A stretch of 40,656 bases of DNA from DATLXH01 sp035576005. GTDB lineage: Bacteria; Acidobacteriota; Thermoanaerobaculia; Gp7-AA8. Under the pieces are notes generated by a model. That model was given only the letters and a program-made list of their open reading frames with translations. It did not search any database and was not told the origin of the DNA. Below, piece after piece: positions 24,891-32,468 of the stretch. The DNA is taken from assembly GCA_035576005.1 (NCBI GenBank), contig DATLXH010000137.1, positions 1 through 40,656 on the forward strand, given 5' to 3'. Made by a program: the position numbers and the translations under genes. Each line of letters begins with the position of its first letter. Position 1 is the first letter of the stretch.

Positions 24891-26729
24891 TTAACTTTTC
24901 TTCTCGTCGAACGATGAGATTCTGCTCGGGTCGTAGAGCATCACGCCGGTCAGAATGCGCGCGCAGTTCTGCAAGTCGTAAATCGTATCGTTGAGCACTT
25001 GTTTTTCGTCCGACTTGACCACCGTTCGCGCGTTCGTGATCGACTTCTGAACTTTTGAGCGGTCAGCCTCAATGAGGAGCTTCCCGAACTCACGGAAAAC
25101 TTTCTCATTGGTGTAGATCATTCCCTCGACCTTGTTCTGGAGCATCTGCAGCTCGCGGCGCGCCGTGTCGGCGCGGGAGAATTCGCTCGCCTCGTTAACG
25201 ATCCGTTCGATCTCGTCCTTCGTCAGTCCTCCGGCGGAGTTGATCTGGACGCCGGTCGACTTGTCGGTAGCCTGATCGCGAGCCGTCACGTTGACGATGC
25301 CGTTCGAATCGATCGAGAAGATCACCTCGATCTGAGGGACGCCTCGGGGTGAGGCCGGGATGCCTACCAGGTCGAATTTCCCGAGAGACTTGTTCTCACG
25401 AGAGAACTCGCGTTCTCCCTGCAGGACGTGCACCTGGACTTTGCTCTGATTGTCGGAGACCGTCGTGAAGATCAGGGAGTTCTTTGTCGGGATCGTGGAG
25501 TTGCGCTCGATGATCTTCGCGAAAAGCCCACCGTGCGTCTCGATACCAAGCGAGAGCGGCGTCACATCGAGCAGAATCATGTCCTTGATATCGCCGCGGA
25601 GGATCGCTCCCTGAATGGCGGCCCCGACTGCTACGACTTCGTCAGGATTGATATTTCTGTTCGGCTCTTTGCCGAACGCATTCTGCACTGCCTCGATCAC
25701 CTTCGGCATGCGCGTCTGGCCGCCGACGAGAACAACCTCGTCCACCTGCGACGCCTGGACTCCTGCAGCCTTCAATGCATCTTTCACGGGATCGATTGTT
25801 TTCTGAATGAGGTCCTCGACCATCTTCTCGAACTCATGTCGCGTGAGAACGCGGTTCAGATGCTTGGGACCTGACTGATCGGCCGAGATGAAGGGAAGTG
25901 TGATTCGTGCCTCTGCCGCCGTTGAGAGCTCGCACTTGGCTTTTTCAGATGCCTCTTTGAGCCTCTGGAGCGCCATCCGGTCGTCTTTCAGATCGATTGA
26001 CGTTTCCTTCAGGAATCCTTCGATGAGCCAATCCATGATCCGCTTGTCGAAGTCCTCACCGCCGAGGTATGTATCGCCCGACGTGGAAAGGACCTCGAAA
26101 AGACCGTCTTCGATCTTGAGAATCGAGACGTCGAAGGTTCCTCCGCCGAGGTCGTATACCGCGATGAGCTGATTTGCCTTGTTCTCGAGCCCGTAAGCGA
26201 GTGCGGCCGCGGTAGGCTCGTTGATGATTCGCAGCACCTCGAGCCCCGCAATCTTTCCGGCATCCCGCGTGGCCTGCCGCTGGAGATCGTTGAAGTACGC
26301 TGGCACTGTAATGATCGCCTCGGTAACTGGCTCGCCCAGAAACTCCTCGGCGAATTCCTTGATCTCGCTCAGAACAAAAGCCGAAATTTCTTCAGGAGAG
26401 TAATCGCGCTCGCGAATCTTCACCTTCATGTCGCCGTTGGTCGCTCCGACAATCTGGTAAGGGAGCACGCCTTTGGCGCGCGACACTTCTTCGGAGTCGA
26501 ATTTGCGACCGATGAGCCGCTTGATCGCGAACACCGTGTTGAACGGGTTGGTAATCGCCTGTCGCTTGGCAATCTGCCCGATCAGCCGCTCCCCGTCCTC
26601 TGTGAAACCGATTACAGACGGGGTCGTGCGGCTACCTTCCCGGTTCGAGATGACCTGCGGGGTAGCTACGTCGACGACCGACACGCAGGAGTTGGTCGTA
26701 CCCAGGTCAATTCCTATGATCTTGCCCAT
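24891..26729 (-). CDS. dnaK: Chaperone protein DnaK (Hsp70), short C terminus
   Basis: A 612-residue Hsp70. The nucleotide-binding domain is complete: IIGIDLGTTNSCVSV (4-18), RIINEPTAAALAYGL (about 167-181), AVYDLGGGTFDVSIL (about 190-204) and VVLVGGQTRMPKV (about 329-341); the linker DMILLDVTPLSLGIET and the beta-sandwich follow. The lid is shorter than usual and ends ILTGVMLYDPSRISSFDEKKS; the usual disordered acidic tail ending EEVK/EEVD-like is missing. Some genomes keep several DnaK paralogues, so this could be the main or a specialised copy. It follows grpE by 7 bp. Confidence 0.96.
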   Translation of the reverse strand: MGKIIGIDLGTTNSCVSVVDVATPQVISNREGSRTTPSVIGFTEDGERLIGQIAKRQAITNPFNTVFAIKRLIGRKFDSEEVSRAKGVLPYQIVGATNGDMKVKIRERDYSPEEISAFVLSEIKEFAEEFLGEPVTEAIITVPAYFNDLQRQATRDAGKIAGLEVLRIINEPTAAALAYGLENKANQLIAVYDLGGGTFDVSILKIEDGLFEVLSTSGDTYLGGEDFDKRIMDWLIEGFLKETSIDLKDDRMALQRLKEASEKAKCELSTAAEARITLPFISADQSGPKHLNRVLTRHEFEKMVEDLIQKTIDPVKDALKAAGVQASQVDEVVLVGGQTRMPKVIEAVQNAFGKEPNRNINPDEVVAVGAAIQGAILRGDIKDMILLDVTPLSLGIETHGGLFAKIIERNSTIPTKNSLIFTTVSDNQSKVQVHVLQGEREFSRENKSLGKFDLVGIPASPRGVPQIEVIFSIDSNGIVNVTARDQATDKSTGVQINSAGGLTKDEIERIVNEASEFSRADTARRELQMLQNKVEGMIYTNEKVFREFGKLLIEADRSKVQKSITNARTVVKSDEKQVLNDTIYDLQNCARILTGVMLYDPSRISSFDEKKS

Positions 26730-26736
26730 TCAGTCT

Positions 26737-27381
26737 CTAGGAGGTCTGTGACTCAGGCTCGGACTTGTCGGGGCCACCAACTGCGACCTTCACCATTGCC
26801 GGTCTTACCAGGCGGTCGTGCAGAAAGTACCCTTTCTGGAACACGTCCAATACGGTGTTGTTCGGAACGGAAGCATTCTCCTCACGCATCACAGCTTCGT
26901 GAAACGTCGGATCGAACGGGACATCGGATTCGCCTACAGACCGCACGCCGCTGCGCTGGAGCGCATCAGAGAACTGTTTGGAGATCATCTCCACCCCGGT
27001 TCGAAACTCGCTCGGAGGATCGCCTGCTGAGCTGACCAGCGCCCGCTCGAAATTATCGAGTACGGGAACGAGCTCCCGGATGATCTCGCTCAAGGCGTAC
27101 TTGAAGTAATCGCCTTTCTCGCGCTCGACCCGCTTACGGTAGTTCTCGAAGTCGGCCAGCCGTCGGACGTACTGATCCTTGAGCTTCTGATTCTCTTCCT
27201 GCAGGCCATGCAACGATCCGGATGCGACGGGGCTACCGGCGACGGATGGCGCCTCCTCCCCCTTGTCGTCCTCTACTGTTTCTGCTACGAAGTCCTCAAG
27301 CGACTCGCCTGTGTCCTCGAGGACGTACGTGTCGTCATCCGCCATATTGGTCGATGACGACTGCTCATTGTCTTCCGTCAC
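26737..27381 (-). CDS. grpE: Nucleotide exchange factor GrpE
   Basis: A 214-residue GrpE. The first 55 residues are acidic and disordered (DDTYVLEDTGESLEDFVAET), followed by the long dimerising helix (LQEENQKLKDQYVRRLADFENYRKR) and the C-terminal beta wing with FHEAVMREEN and KGYFLHDRLVRPAMVKVA, the family signature. It releases ADP from DnaK. The start is GTG at 27381, overlapping the TGA of hrcA by four bases, so the two are translationally coupled. Confidence 0.95.
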   Translation of the reverse strand: MTEDNEQSSSTNMADDDTYVLEDTGESLEDFVAETVEDDKGEEAPSVAGSPVASGSLHGLQEENQKLKDQYVRRLADFENYRKRVEREKGDYFKYALSEIIRELVPVLDNFERALVSSAGDPPSEFRTGVEMISKQFSDALQRSGVRSVGESDVPFDPTFHEAVMREENASVPNNTVLDVFQKGYFLHDRLVRPAMVKVAVGGPDKSEPESQTS

Positions 27382-28442
27382 GATGCTATCTCCCGTTGTT
27401 CGATCTTTCTGCTCAATGCCCGGCCAAGGTAATCGACCAGGGGCGCCATCCTCGCATACTCCATCCTGGTGGGGCCGAGGATTGCGACGAGCCCCATCGG
27501 TGAGGCGATCGAGCCGTACCTGCTGGCGACCAGAGAAAAGTTGTGACTGTGAGTGAATGTGCTCTCGGATCCGACGAAGATCTGGAGTCCATCCTCTGCG
27601 AGACAGCGGTTCAGGATCTGGACCAGTGTTTCCTTTTCCTGGAGTGCGAGGAAAGTTTTCCTCACCGCGTTTGCATCGGCAAACTCTGGTTTGTTCAGGA
27701 TTGACGTGGCGCCTTCGACGTAAAGCTCGTGCTCGTACGGGATGATGTCCTCGACTACTTCGATTCCCAGGGCGATGGCCTTTTGCGAGAGCTCCGAAGC
27801 CCTCTCGAGCTCGAGCAGGGATACGAGGCGCTGTCTGACCAGGTCCAGCTCCGTTCCTCCATATTCGCCCGAGATGAATCGTCCCAGCTTTTCGAGCTCG
27901 TCCACGCCGAAGTTCCTGCCTGTCTCCACGATCTTGTTGACGACCACTCCGTTGGTGCCAACGATGACACAGAGGATCTTCCCGTCAGCGACCGCGATGA
28001 AGTTCATGCTGCGCATGACGAGATGGTGAATCGTCGGCATGAATACGACGCCGATCTGATCGCTGAGCTCTGAGAGCAGCCGGGACGCCAGGTGCATGAC
28101 CTCGTCGAGATCGTTGACCTGGGAGACCTGGTCGTCGATCGACGCACGCTCCCTTTGACTCAAGCTCTCGTTCTTGAGGTAGTGCGTGATGAAAAAACGA
28201 TAGCCGCGATCCGTTGGAACCCGACCTGATGAGGTGTGAGGCTGGTAGACGTACCCCGAATCTTCCAGATCCGCCATGACGTTGCGCAGACTCGCCGGCG
28301 AGAGGCCGAAGCCGCCGCTGCGCGCCAGGAAACGGGAGCTGATCGGCTCCCCGCTCGCGATGTATTGCATCACGATCTCGCGGAGGACTTCTCGCGATCT
28401 ACCGTCCAGGTCGTCTTCATGAGTGTCTGATCGTAAAACCAT
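27378..28442 (-). CDS. hrcA: Heat-inducible transcription repressor HrcA
   Basis: A 354-residue repressor that binds CIRCE operators of chaperone operons and responds to GroEL. The N-terminal winged helix (about 10-80) contains YIASGEPISSRFLAR and LSPASLRNVMADLEDSGYVYQPHTSSGRVPTDRGYR; a GAF-like domain follows (FIAVADGKILCVIVGTNGVVVNKIV) and the C terminus ends LGPTRMEYARMAPLVDYLG, all standard. The ATG at 28442 has no good ribosome site. The gene is first in the heat-shock block. No CIRCE (TTAGCACTC-N9-GAGTGCTAA) is present upstream, so self-regulation through the classical operator is not supported in this window. Confidence 0.96.
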   Translation of the reverse strand: MVLRSDTHEDDLDGRSREVLREIVMQYIASGEPISSRFLARSGGFGLSPASLRNVMADLEDSGYVYQPHTSSGRVPTDRGYRFFITHYLKNESLSQRERASIDDQVSQVNDLDEVMHLASRLLSELSDQIGVVFMPTIHHLVMRSMNFIAVADGKILCVIVGTNGVVVNKIVETGRNFGVDELEKLGRFISGEYGGTELDLVRQRLVSLLELERASELSQKAIALGIEVVEDIIPYEHELYVEGATSILNKPEFADANAVRKTFLALQEKETLVQILNRCLAEDGLQIFVGSESTFTHSHNFSLVASRYGSIASPMGLVAILGPTRMEYARMAPLVDYLGRALSRKIEQREIAS

Positions 28443-28465
28443 GATTTGGTGGTACTTCCCCCGGC

Positions 28466-28493
28466 CGTGATTCGATCAAGTTAAGGAATCGGG
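28466..28493. promoter_or_regulatory. Inverted repeat near the hrcA start (possible operator)
   Basis: CCGTGATTC (28465-28473) and GAATCGGG (28486-28493) form an interrupted palindrome with a 12-base spacer, 24 bp upstream of the hrcA start codon. It does not match CIRCE. A role as an alternative heat-shock operator is speculation based on position alone. Confidence 0.2.
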
Positions 28494-28543
28494 CAGCAAT
28501 GTGTCAAACGGTTTCCCGGGGAGAAGCGATTCCCCGCCGGGCT

Positions 28544-28723
28544 AGCCGCATTTCTCACACTCCTTCTGCTGCGGCGGCGGATAGCGGCCTGCCTGCTTCG
28601 TTGCACGACGGTTTCACTCCTCGACATAGTGTCAACTATGCCTTCGTCGCGAAACCGTCGTACGCCTCGCATCCAGGCCACTCTCCGCCGCCTCGCCACA
28701 AAGGAGTGTGAGAAATGCGGGCT
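28544..28723 (-). repeat. Palindromic element PAL-1, copy D (complete, 180 bp)
   Basis: The full palindrome between the divergent hrcA and SurA-like genes, in the orientation of copy A. Left arm starts AGCCGCATTTCTCACACTCC and right arm ends GGAGTGTGAGAAATGCGGGC. Relative to copies A-C, two adjacent base pairs in the stem are changed on both arms (GACC/GGTC to CTCC/GGAG), so pairing is kept. It occupies most of the space where the two divergent promoters should be. Confidence 0.92.
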
Positions 28724-28725
28724 CA

Positions 28726-28752
28726 CCCGCATTTCCCGCCGATAAATGCGGG
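28726..28752. repeat. Mini-hairpin made of PAL-1 end sequence
   Basis: CCCGCATTT (28726-28734) and AAATGCGGG (28744-28752) form a perfect 9-bp stem with a 9-base loop, starting 2 bp after copy D. Both arms equal the first bases of the PAL-1 ends, as if the two tips of another element had been joined with the middle removed. Confidence 0.75.
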
Positions 28753-28815
28753 CTGGAGGGAAACGATCCGGTCTGAAAAGGGCATTTTCCCAACCCTCGG
28801 CTGTTCTTGTCGCTC

Positions 28816-29463
28816 ATGCGAGTGGTCGTCCGCGTAACCGCCCTGCTCTTCTGCCTCCTCGCGATCGCCAGATCGGGCTCCGCCGTGATCGTCGACAGGA
28901 TCGCTGCTGTGGTGGAGCGTCAGATCATCACCCTCAGTGAGGTCAACCAGATCGTCAGTTTGAAAGTCACTCCTCGCGAGACCGGCGAGAGCGATGACGA
29001 CCACCGCCGCCGCATTCTCGACAATCTGGTTGCCCAGTCGTTGCGCCTCACTGACGTTGAGCGGTTCGGCAGTGATGCCGTCACGAAGGATTCCATCGAA
29101 GCGCGGCTCCAGCAGCTGATCCAGCGGTTTCCCTCGCAGGCGGATTTCGAGCGAGCATTGCTGCGATCAGAGCTGACCCTCGACGAGTTGCGTCTGGTGC
29201 TCAAGCGGCAGCTTCAGGTTGATGCTTACATCGAAGAACGATTCTCGCCTCAGATCTTCGTTTCACTCGAAGAGATCGATACTTTCTATCGCGGTACGTG
29301 GAGCGCCCAGCGGCGATCCAGAGGACTCCCGATCCCGCTGCTTGCGGAGGCTACCGAAGAGATCCGCTCTCTACTCAAAGCGGAGCGGCTGCATCAGGAA
29401 GTCTCGAGGTGGACTTCTCAGCTGCGCTCACAAGCCAACGTCGACATTCTCGCCTACAGGTAA
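28816..29463 (+). CDS. SurA N-terminal-domain protein lacking a PPIase domain
   Basis: About 215 residues, exported. The signal peptide MRVVVRVTALLFCLLAIARSGSA is followed by the SurA-type start VIVDRIAAVVERQIITLSEV, then helices with RRRILDNLVAQSLRLTDVERFG and a C-terminal helix (IRSLLKAERLHQEVSRWTSQLRSQANVDIL). This is the chaperone core of SurA, which guides outer-membrane proteins through the periplasm, but both parvulin prolyl-isomerase domains are absent. ATG at 28816 gives the best signal peptide; TTG at 28807 is also open. It is divergent from hrcA across copy D, which suggests envelope and cytoplasmic proteostasis side by side. murF begins 143 bp downstream; that spacer holds no other gene. 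Confidence 0.82.
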   Translation: MRVVVRVTALLFCLLAIARSGSAVIVDRIAAVVERQIITLSEVNQIVSLKVTPRETGESDDDHRRRILDNLVAQSLRLTDVERFGSDAVTKDSIEARLQQLIQRFPSQADFERALLRSELTLDELRLVLKRQLQVDAYIEERFSPQIFVSLEEIDTFYRGTWSAQRRSRGLPIPLLAEATEEIRSLLKAERLHQEVSRWTSQLRSQANVDILAYR

Positions 29464-29606
29464 ACTGAGCGGGCTGCGCCTGGATCTCTCCACAACCTCT
29501 CGACTGAATCGGCGAAGAGCCTGACGCGCAGCACTCACATCCCCCCCACGCCAACGGCGCGAAAGTTGTAAGAGTTGCAGGAAAACCCAGGGGCGCAGGA
29601 GACCAG

Positions 29607-31034
29607 ATGATCACGAATGTACAAGAGCTCGCGAAGGCTCTTACCAACGCAGAACTGCAGCAGTCAGCTACCGCTGCACCGCCGATTGAACGCTACTCAA
29701 CGGACTCGCGAACGATAAAGCCGGGTGAAGCGTTCATCGCCCTGTCGGGCGAGAATTTCGACGGCCACAACTTCCTTCCCGGAGTCGCTGAGCGTGGTGC
29801 CGCCGTAGCAATCGTTTCCCGTGCCTGGTTCAGGAAAGAAGATCGCAGCACGTTCTCTCTTCCTCTGGTGGTCGTCGATGACCCGCTCAAGGCTTATGGA
29901 GAGATCGCAACTAACCACCGCCGAACGTTTCAATACCCCGTCGTTGCGATCGCTGGCTCCAACGGGAAAACCACCACCAAAGAGCTCGTGTCCGACGTGC
30001 TGTCGACCAGGTACTCCGTGCTTCGAACCGAGGGGAATCTCAATAATCTCATCGGAGTCCCTGCGACCATGCTCAGGATGACCGCCGAGCACACTGCCGC
30101 GGTGATCGAGATTGGAACCAACGCACCGGGAGAAATCGAACAACTCGCTGCCATCCTTCAGCCAACGCACGGTGTGGTCACGAACGTCGGGCGAGAACAT
30201 CTCGAGCTGCTCAAGACAATTGAAGGAGTCGCCGAGGAAGAGGCGGCGCTGTTTCGCTTTCTGGAAACCAGCGGCGGCATCCCATTCGTGAATATGTCGG
30301 ACGAGCAGATCGCACGCGTGTCGAATGGAATCTCACGAAAGGTCACGTACGGGCAAGGCCCTGGCGTCAATGTGGAAGGCAAAGCAGGCGCGCTGGACTC
30401 GCGCGGAGTCACGAAGCTTCGCATCATCGATCATCGATCGGGGGGCAGTCCGATCGACGTTCAAATGAAAGCCCCGGGTCTCCACACGGCAATGAATGCA
30501 CTGGCGGCGGCCGCCATCGGACTTACCGTCGGCGTGTCGCCCGAAAACGTGCGCAGCGCGCTCGAATCGTACGAGCCGCAGACCGGCCACGGCTACGCGA
30601 GGCTCGCGATCGTGACGGCGGCAAACGGCGCGACGCTCATCAACGACACTTATAACGCGAACCCCGACTCCATGCTGGCGGGTCTTGCCACGCTGGCGGC
30701 CATGCAGCCTGCGGCCGGCGGGCGCAGGATTGCGGTCCTTGGAGAGATGCGCGAGCTTGGCGCCAGCTCGAAGAGTGAACACAGCGATATCGGAAAAAAG
30801 ATCTCTTCGATGCCTGAACTTTCATTCGCCTTCTTTCACGGAGCTGACATGGAGCACGCTCACAAGGCCGCGGGCGCTGGATCGAAGGCGTCCGCGCAGT
30901 CCCGTTTCGTCGCTGATAAGAAACAGCTGATTGCTGATGTGACGGCGCTTGTCCAGCCCGACGACATTGTCCTCATCAAGGGCTCGCGCGGGATGAAGAT
31001 GGAAGACGTAGTCGAAGCGCTGCTTGGGCACTGA
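29607..31034 (+). CDS. murF: UDP-MurNAc-tripeptide--D-alanyl-D-alanine ligase
   Basis: A 475-residue Mur ligase that adds D-Ala-D-Ala to the muropeptide precursor in the cytoplasm. It shows YSTDSRTIKPGEAFIALSG (about 30-48), the P-loop AGSNGKTTTKELVSDVL (about 115-131), EGNLNNLIGVPATML, IEIGTNAPGEIEQL and the C-terminal INDTYNANPDSM (about 350-361), VLGEMRELG and LIKGSRGMKMEDVV. ATG at 29607 follows AGGAG at good spacing. It stands outside any division and cell wall cluster in this window; the neighbours are SurA-like and lipid kinase genes. A GC-rich hairpin with arms near 31058-31076 follows the stop, without a U-tract. Confidence 0.96.
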   Translation: MITNVQELAKALTNAELQQSATAAPPIERYSTDSRTIKPGEAFIALSGENFDGHNFLPGVAERGAAVAIVSRAWFRKEDRSTFSLPLVVVDDPLKAYGEIATNHRRTFQYPVVAIAGSNGKTTTKELVSDVLSTRYSVLRTEGNLNNLIGVPATMLRMTAEHTAAVIEIGTNAPGEIEQLAAILQPTHGVVTNVGREHLELLKTIEGVAEEEAALFRFLETSGGIPFVNMSDEQIARVSNGISRKVTYGQGPGVNVEGKAGALDSRGVTKLRIIDHRSGGSPIDVQMKAPGLHTAMNALAAAAIGLTVGVSPENVRSALESYEPQTGHGYARLAIVTAANGATLINDTYNANPDSMLAGLATLAAMQPAAGGRRIAVLGEMRELGASSKSEHSDIGKKISSMPELSFAFFHGADMEHAHKAAGAGSKASAQSRFVADKKQLIADVTALVQPDDIVLIKGSRGMKMEDVVEALLGH

Positions 31035-31095
31035 CACGCGTGAGGCCGAGGATGTGGCCGACATTCCAATGTCCGGCGGCCGGGCCCTTTGGCGG

Positions 31096-31318
31096 GATGT
31101 CGTCCCGAGCTTGGGCGTGTGGGTGGGAGGGGCGAGGGACCTCGCAAGCTTGTACTCGGTACCGTAAACCTGGAGGCACACCGCGCAAGAGTGGGACATC
31201 AGCGATCCGAAGCTGCGGCTTTGCGCGGCGTCCGTCGCGTCGATGGGACCGGAGTAGAAGCTTGCGAGGTCGCTCGCCCCTCCCGCCCACACACCCAGGC
31301 TCGGGAAGACACATCGTT
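31096..31318. repeat. Large palindrome of the modular family, about 220 bp
   Basis: Left arm 31097-31160 and right arm 31250-31313 pair along about 60 bp (both contain the GCGTGTGGGTGGGAGGGGCG word or its near complement). Inner arms with ACACCGCGCAA and TTTGCGCGGCGT extend the fold. The left half also matches 23644-23713. The element is non-coding; 31035-31560 contains no gene. Confidence 0.9.
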
Positions 31319-31357
31319 TCTTTCTCTTAGCCGCAGCGCACTCGCTGTTAAATGGCT

Positions 31358-31410
31358 CGGGATGACACAGCCGTAAACCCGCATCAATGCTGGAGTTTTC
31401 TCAGAAGGAG
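31358..31410 (+). repeat. Tail module of the modular palindrome family
   Basis: CGGGATGACACAGCCGTAAA, CCCGCATCAATGCTGGAG and TTTTCTCAGAAGGAG in succession. It is nearly identical to the minus strand of 5129-5179 and related to 5339-5390 and 23702-23755. It lies 40 bp after the palindrome at 31096-31318. The remaining 31411-31560 has degraded copies of the word AAGATGACGG and no gene. Confidence 0.78.
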
Positions 31411-31560
31411 CGCTTTTGCGACGAAGGATCTCGAGTTGCGATACCGTGAAATGAGACAGTCACAAATTTTGAGCTATTTCGTATTCGCTCAAGATGACGG
31501 AGTCCGTGACGTTGCGGGAAGACCATCCTTCACAGCCTCTGACGCTATCGGAATGAGACT

Positions 31561-32451
31561 TTGAAAACTGTCTTCATCACGAATGCCCGGGCTGGCAGGA
31601 AGCGGGATCAACAGCTCCTCCACGGGTTGATCGAGGAGCACTACGGCGCCGACGGCCGGCATTTCACAATCGAGCCCTGCTCGGCAAAAGAGCAACTCGA
31701 CGAGCTCATCCCCGCGGCGATTCGGAACGGAGTCGAGCTCGTCTTCGCCGTCGGCGGAGATGGGACCGTGAGCGAGATCGGGCGACGACTCATCGACACG
31801 AATCTCGTCCTCGGGATCCTACCAGTTGGCTCCGGTAACGGGCTCGCGCGTCATCTCGGCATTCCTCTGAATGTGACTTCGGCCCTTCGCGCCAGCCTCA
31901 CCGGCAAGGTCACCCGGCTCGATACAGCTACCGTCAACGAGCATCCATTTCTCGGAATCGCAGGCGTAGGCTTCGACGCCCTCGTCGCAGAACGGTTCGC
32001 CGCGAGCAAAGTCCGTGGGTTGCAAACCTACGTAAAGGAATCGCTGCTCTCGATCGGTAGCTACAAGGCTATCGGGTACGACATCGTTGTCGATGGGAGA
32101 AGACTCCATACCCGCGCCTTCCTCATCACCGTTGCCAACTCCAATCAATACGGAAACGATGTAAAGATCGCTCCACTCGCCTCACTGCAGGATGGCCTGC
32201 TGGACGTGACGGTCGTAGGCGACGCCCCGCTCCTGTCCGCCCCTCTGATCCTCGGACAACTTCTGCTGGGACAGATTCAGGACTCGTCTCACGTGACATC
32301 CTTCCGAGGAAAACGGGTGGAGATTGTTCGAGAGAGTGCGGGCCCCGCGCATGTGGACGGTGAGCCAATCTTTCTTCCGGAGAAACTCTTGTTCACGATC
32401 AACCCTGCTTCGCTCAGTGTGCTGGTACCCAGGAGCATGAGAAAGTTGTAG
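31561..32451 (+). CDS. Diacylglycerol/lipid kinase family protein (second)
   Basis: A 296-residue DagK/YegS-type kinase. It starts TVFITNARAGRKRDQQLL, with FAVGGDGTVSEIGRRL (about 62-77), the glycine-rich ILPVGSGNGLARHLGIP (about 84-100), FLGIAGVGFDALVAERF and the C-terminal HVDGEPIFLPEKLLFTI. The SGNGLARHLG version matches the sphingosine/diacylglycerol kinase consensus better than the paralogue at 22650-23567. The start is TTG at 31561 with a weak GGAATGAG upstream. It is followed by repeats, so probably transcribed alone. Confidence 0.88.
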   Translation: MKTVFITNARAGRKRDQQLLHGLIEEHYGADGRHFTIEPCSAKEQLDELIPAAIRNGVELVFAVGGDGTVSEIGRRLIDTNLVLGILPVGSGNGLARHLGIPLNVTSALRASLTGKVTRLDTATVNEHPFLGIAGVGFDALVAERFAASKVRGLQTYVKESLLSIGSYKAIGYDIVVDGRRLHTRAFLITVANSNQYGNDVKIAPLASLQDGLLDVTVVGDAPLLSAPLILGQLLLGQIQDSSHVTSFRGKRVEIVRESAGPAHVDGEPIFLPEKLLFTINPASLSVLVPRSMRKL

Positions 32452-32468
32452 CGCGGGGTGACGTAATT

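Noticed and set aside
28443..28543. CIRCE operator or sigma-32 promoter at hrcA
   Set aside because: No TTAGCACTC-type half site and no acceptable CTTGAA/CCCCAT pair was found.
31035..31560. Several overlapping 90-110-residue open frames on both strands
   Set aside because: All translate the palindrome at 31096-31318 and its tail; symmetrical frames on both strands are expected of a palindrome.
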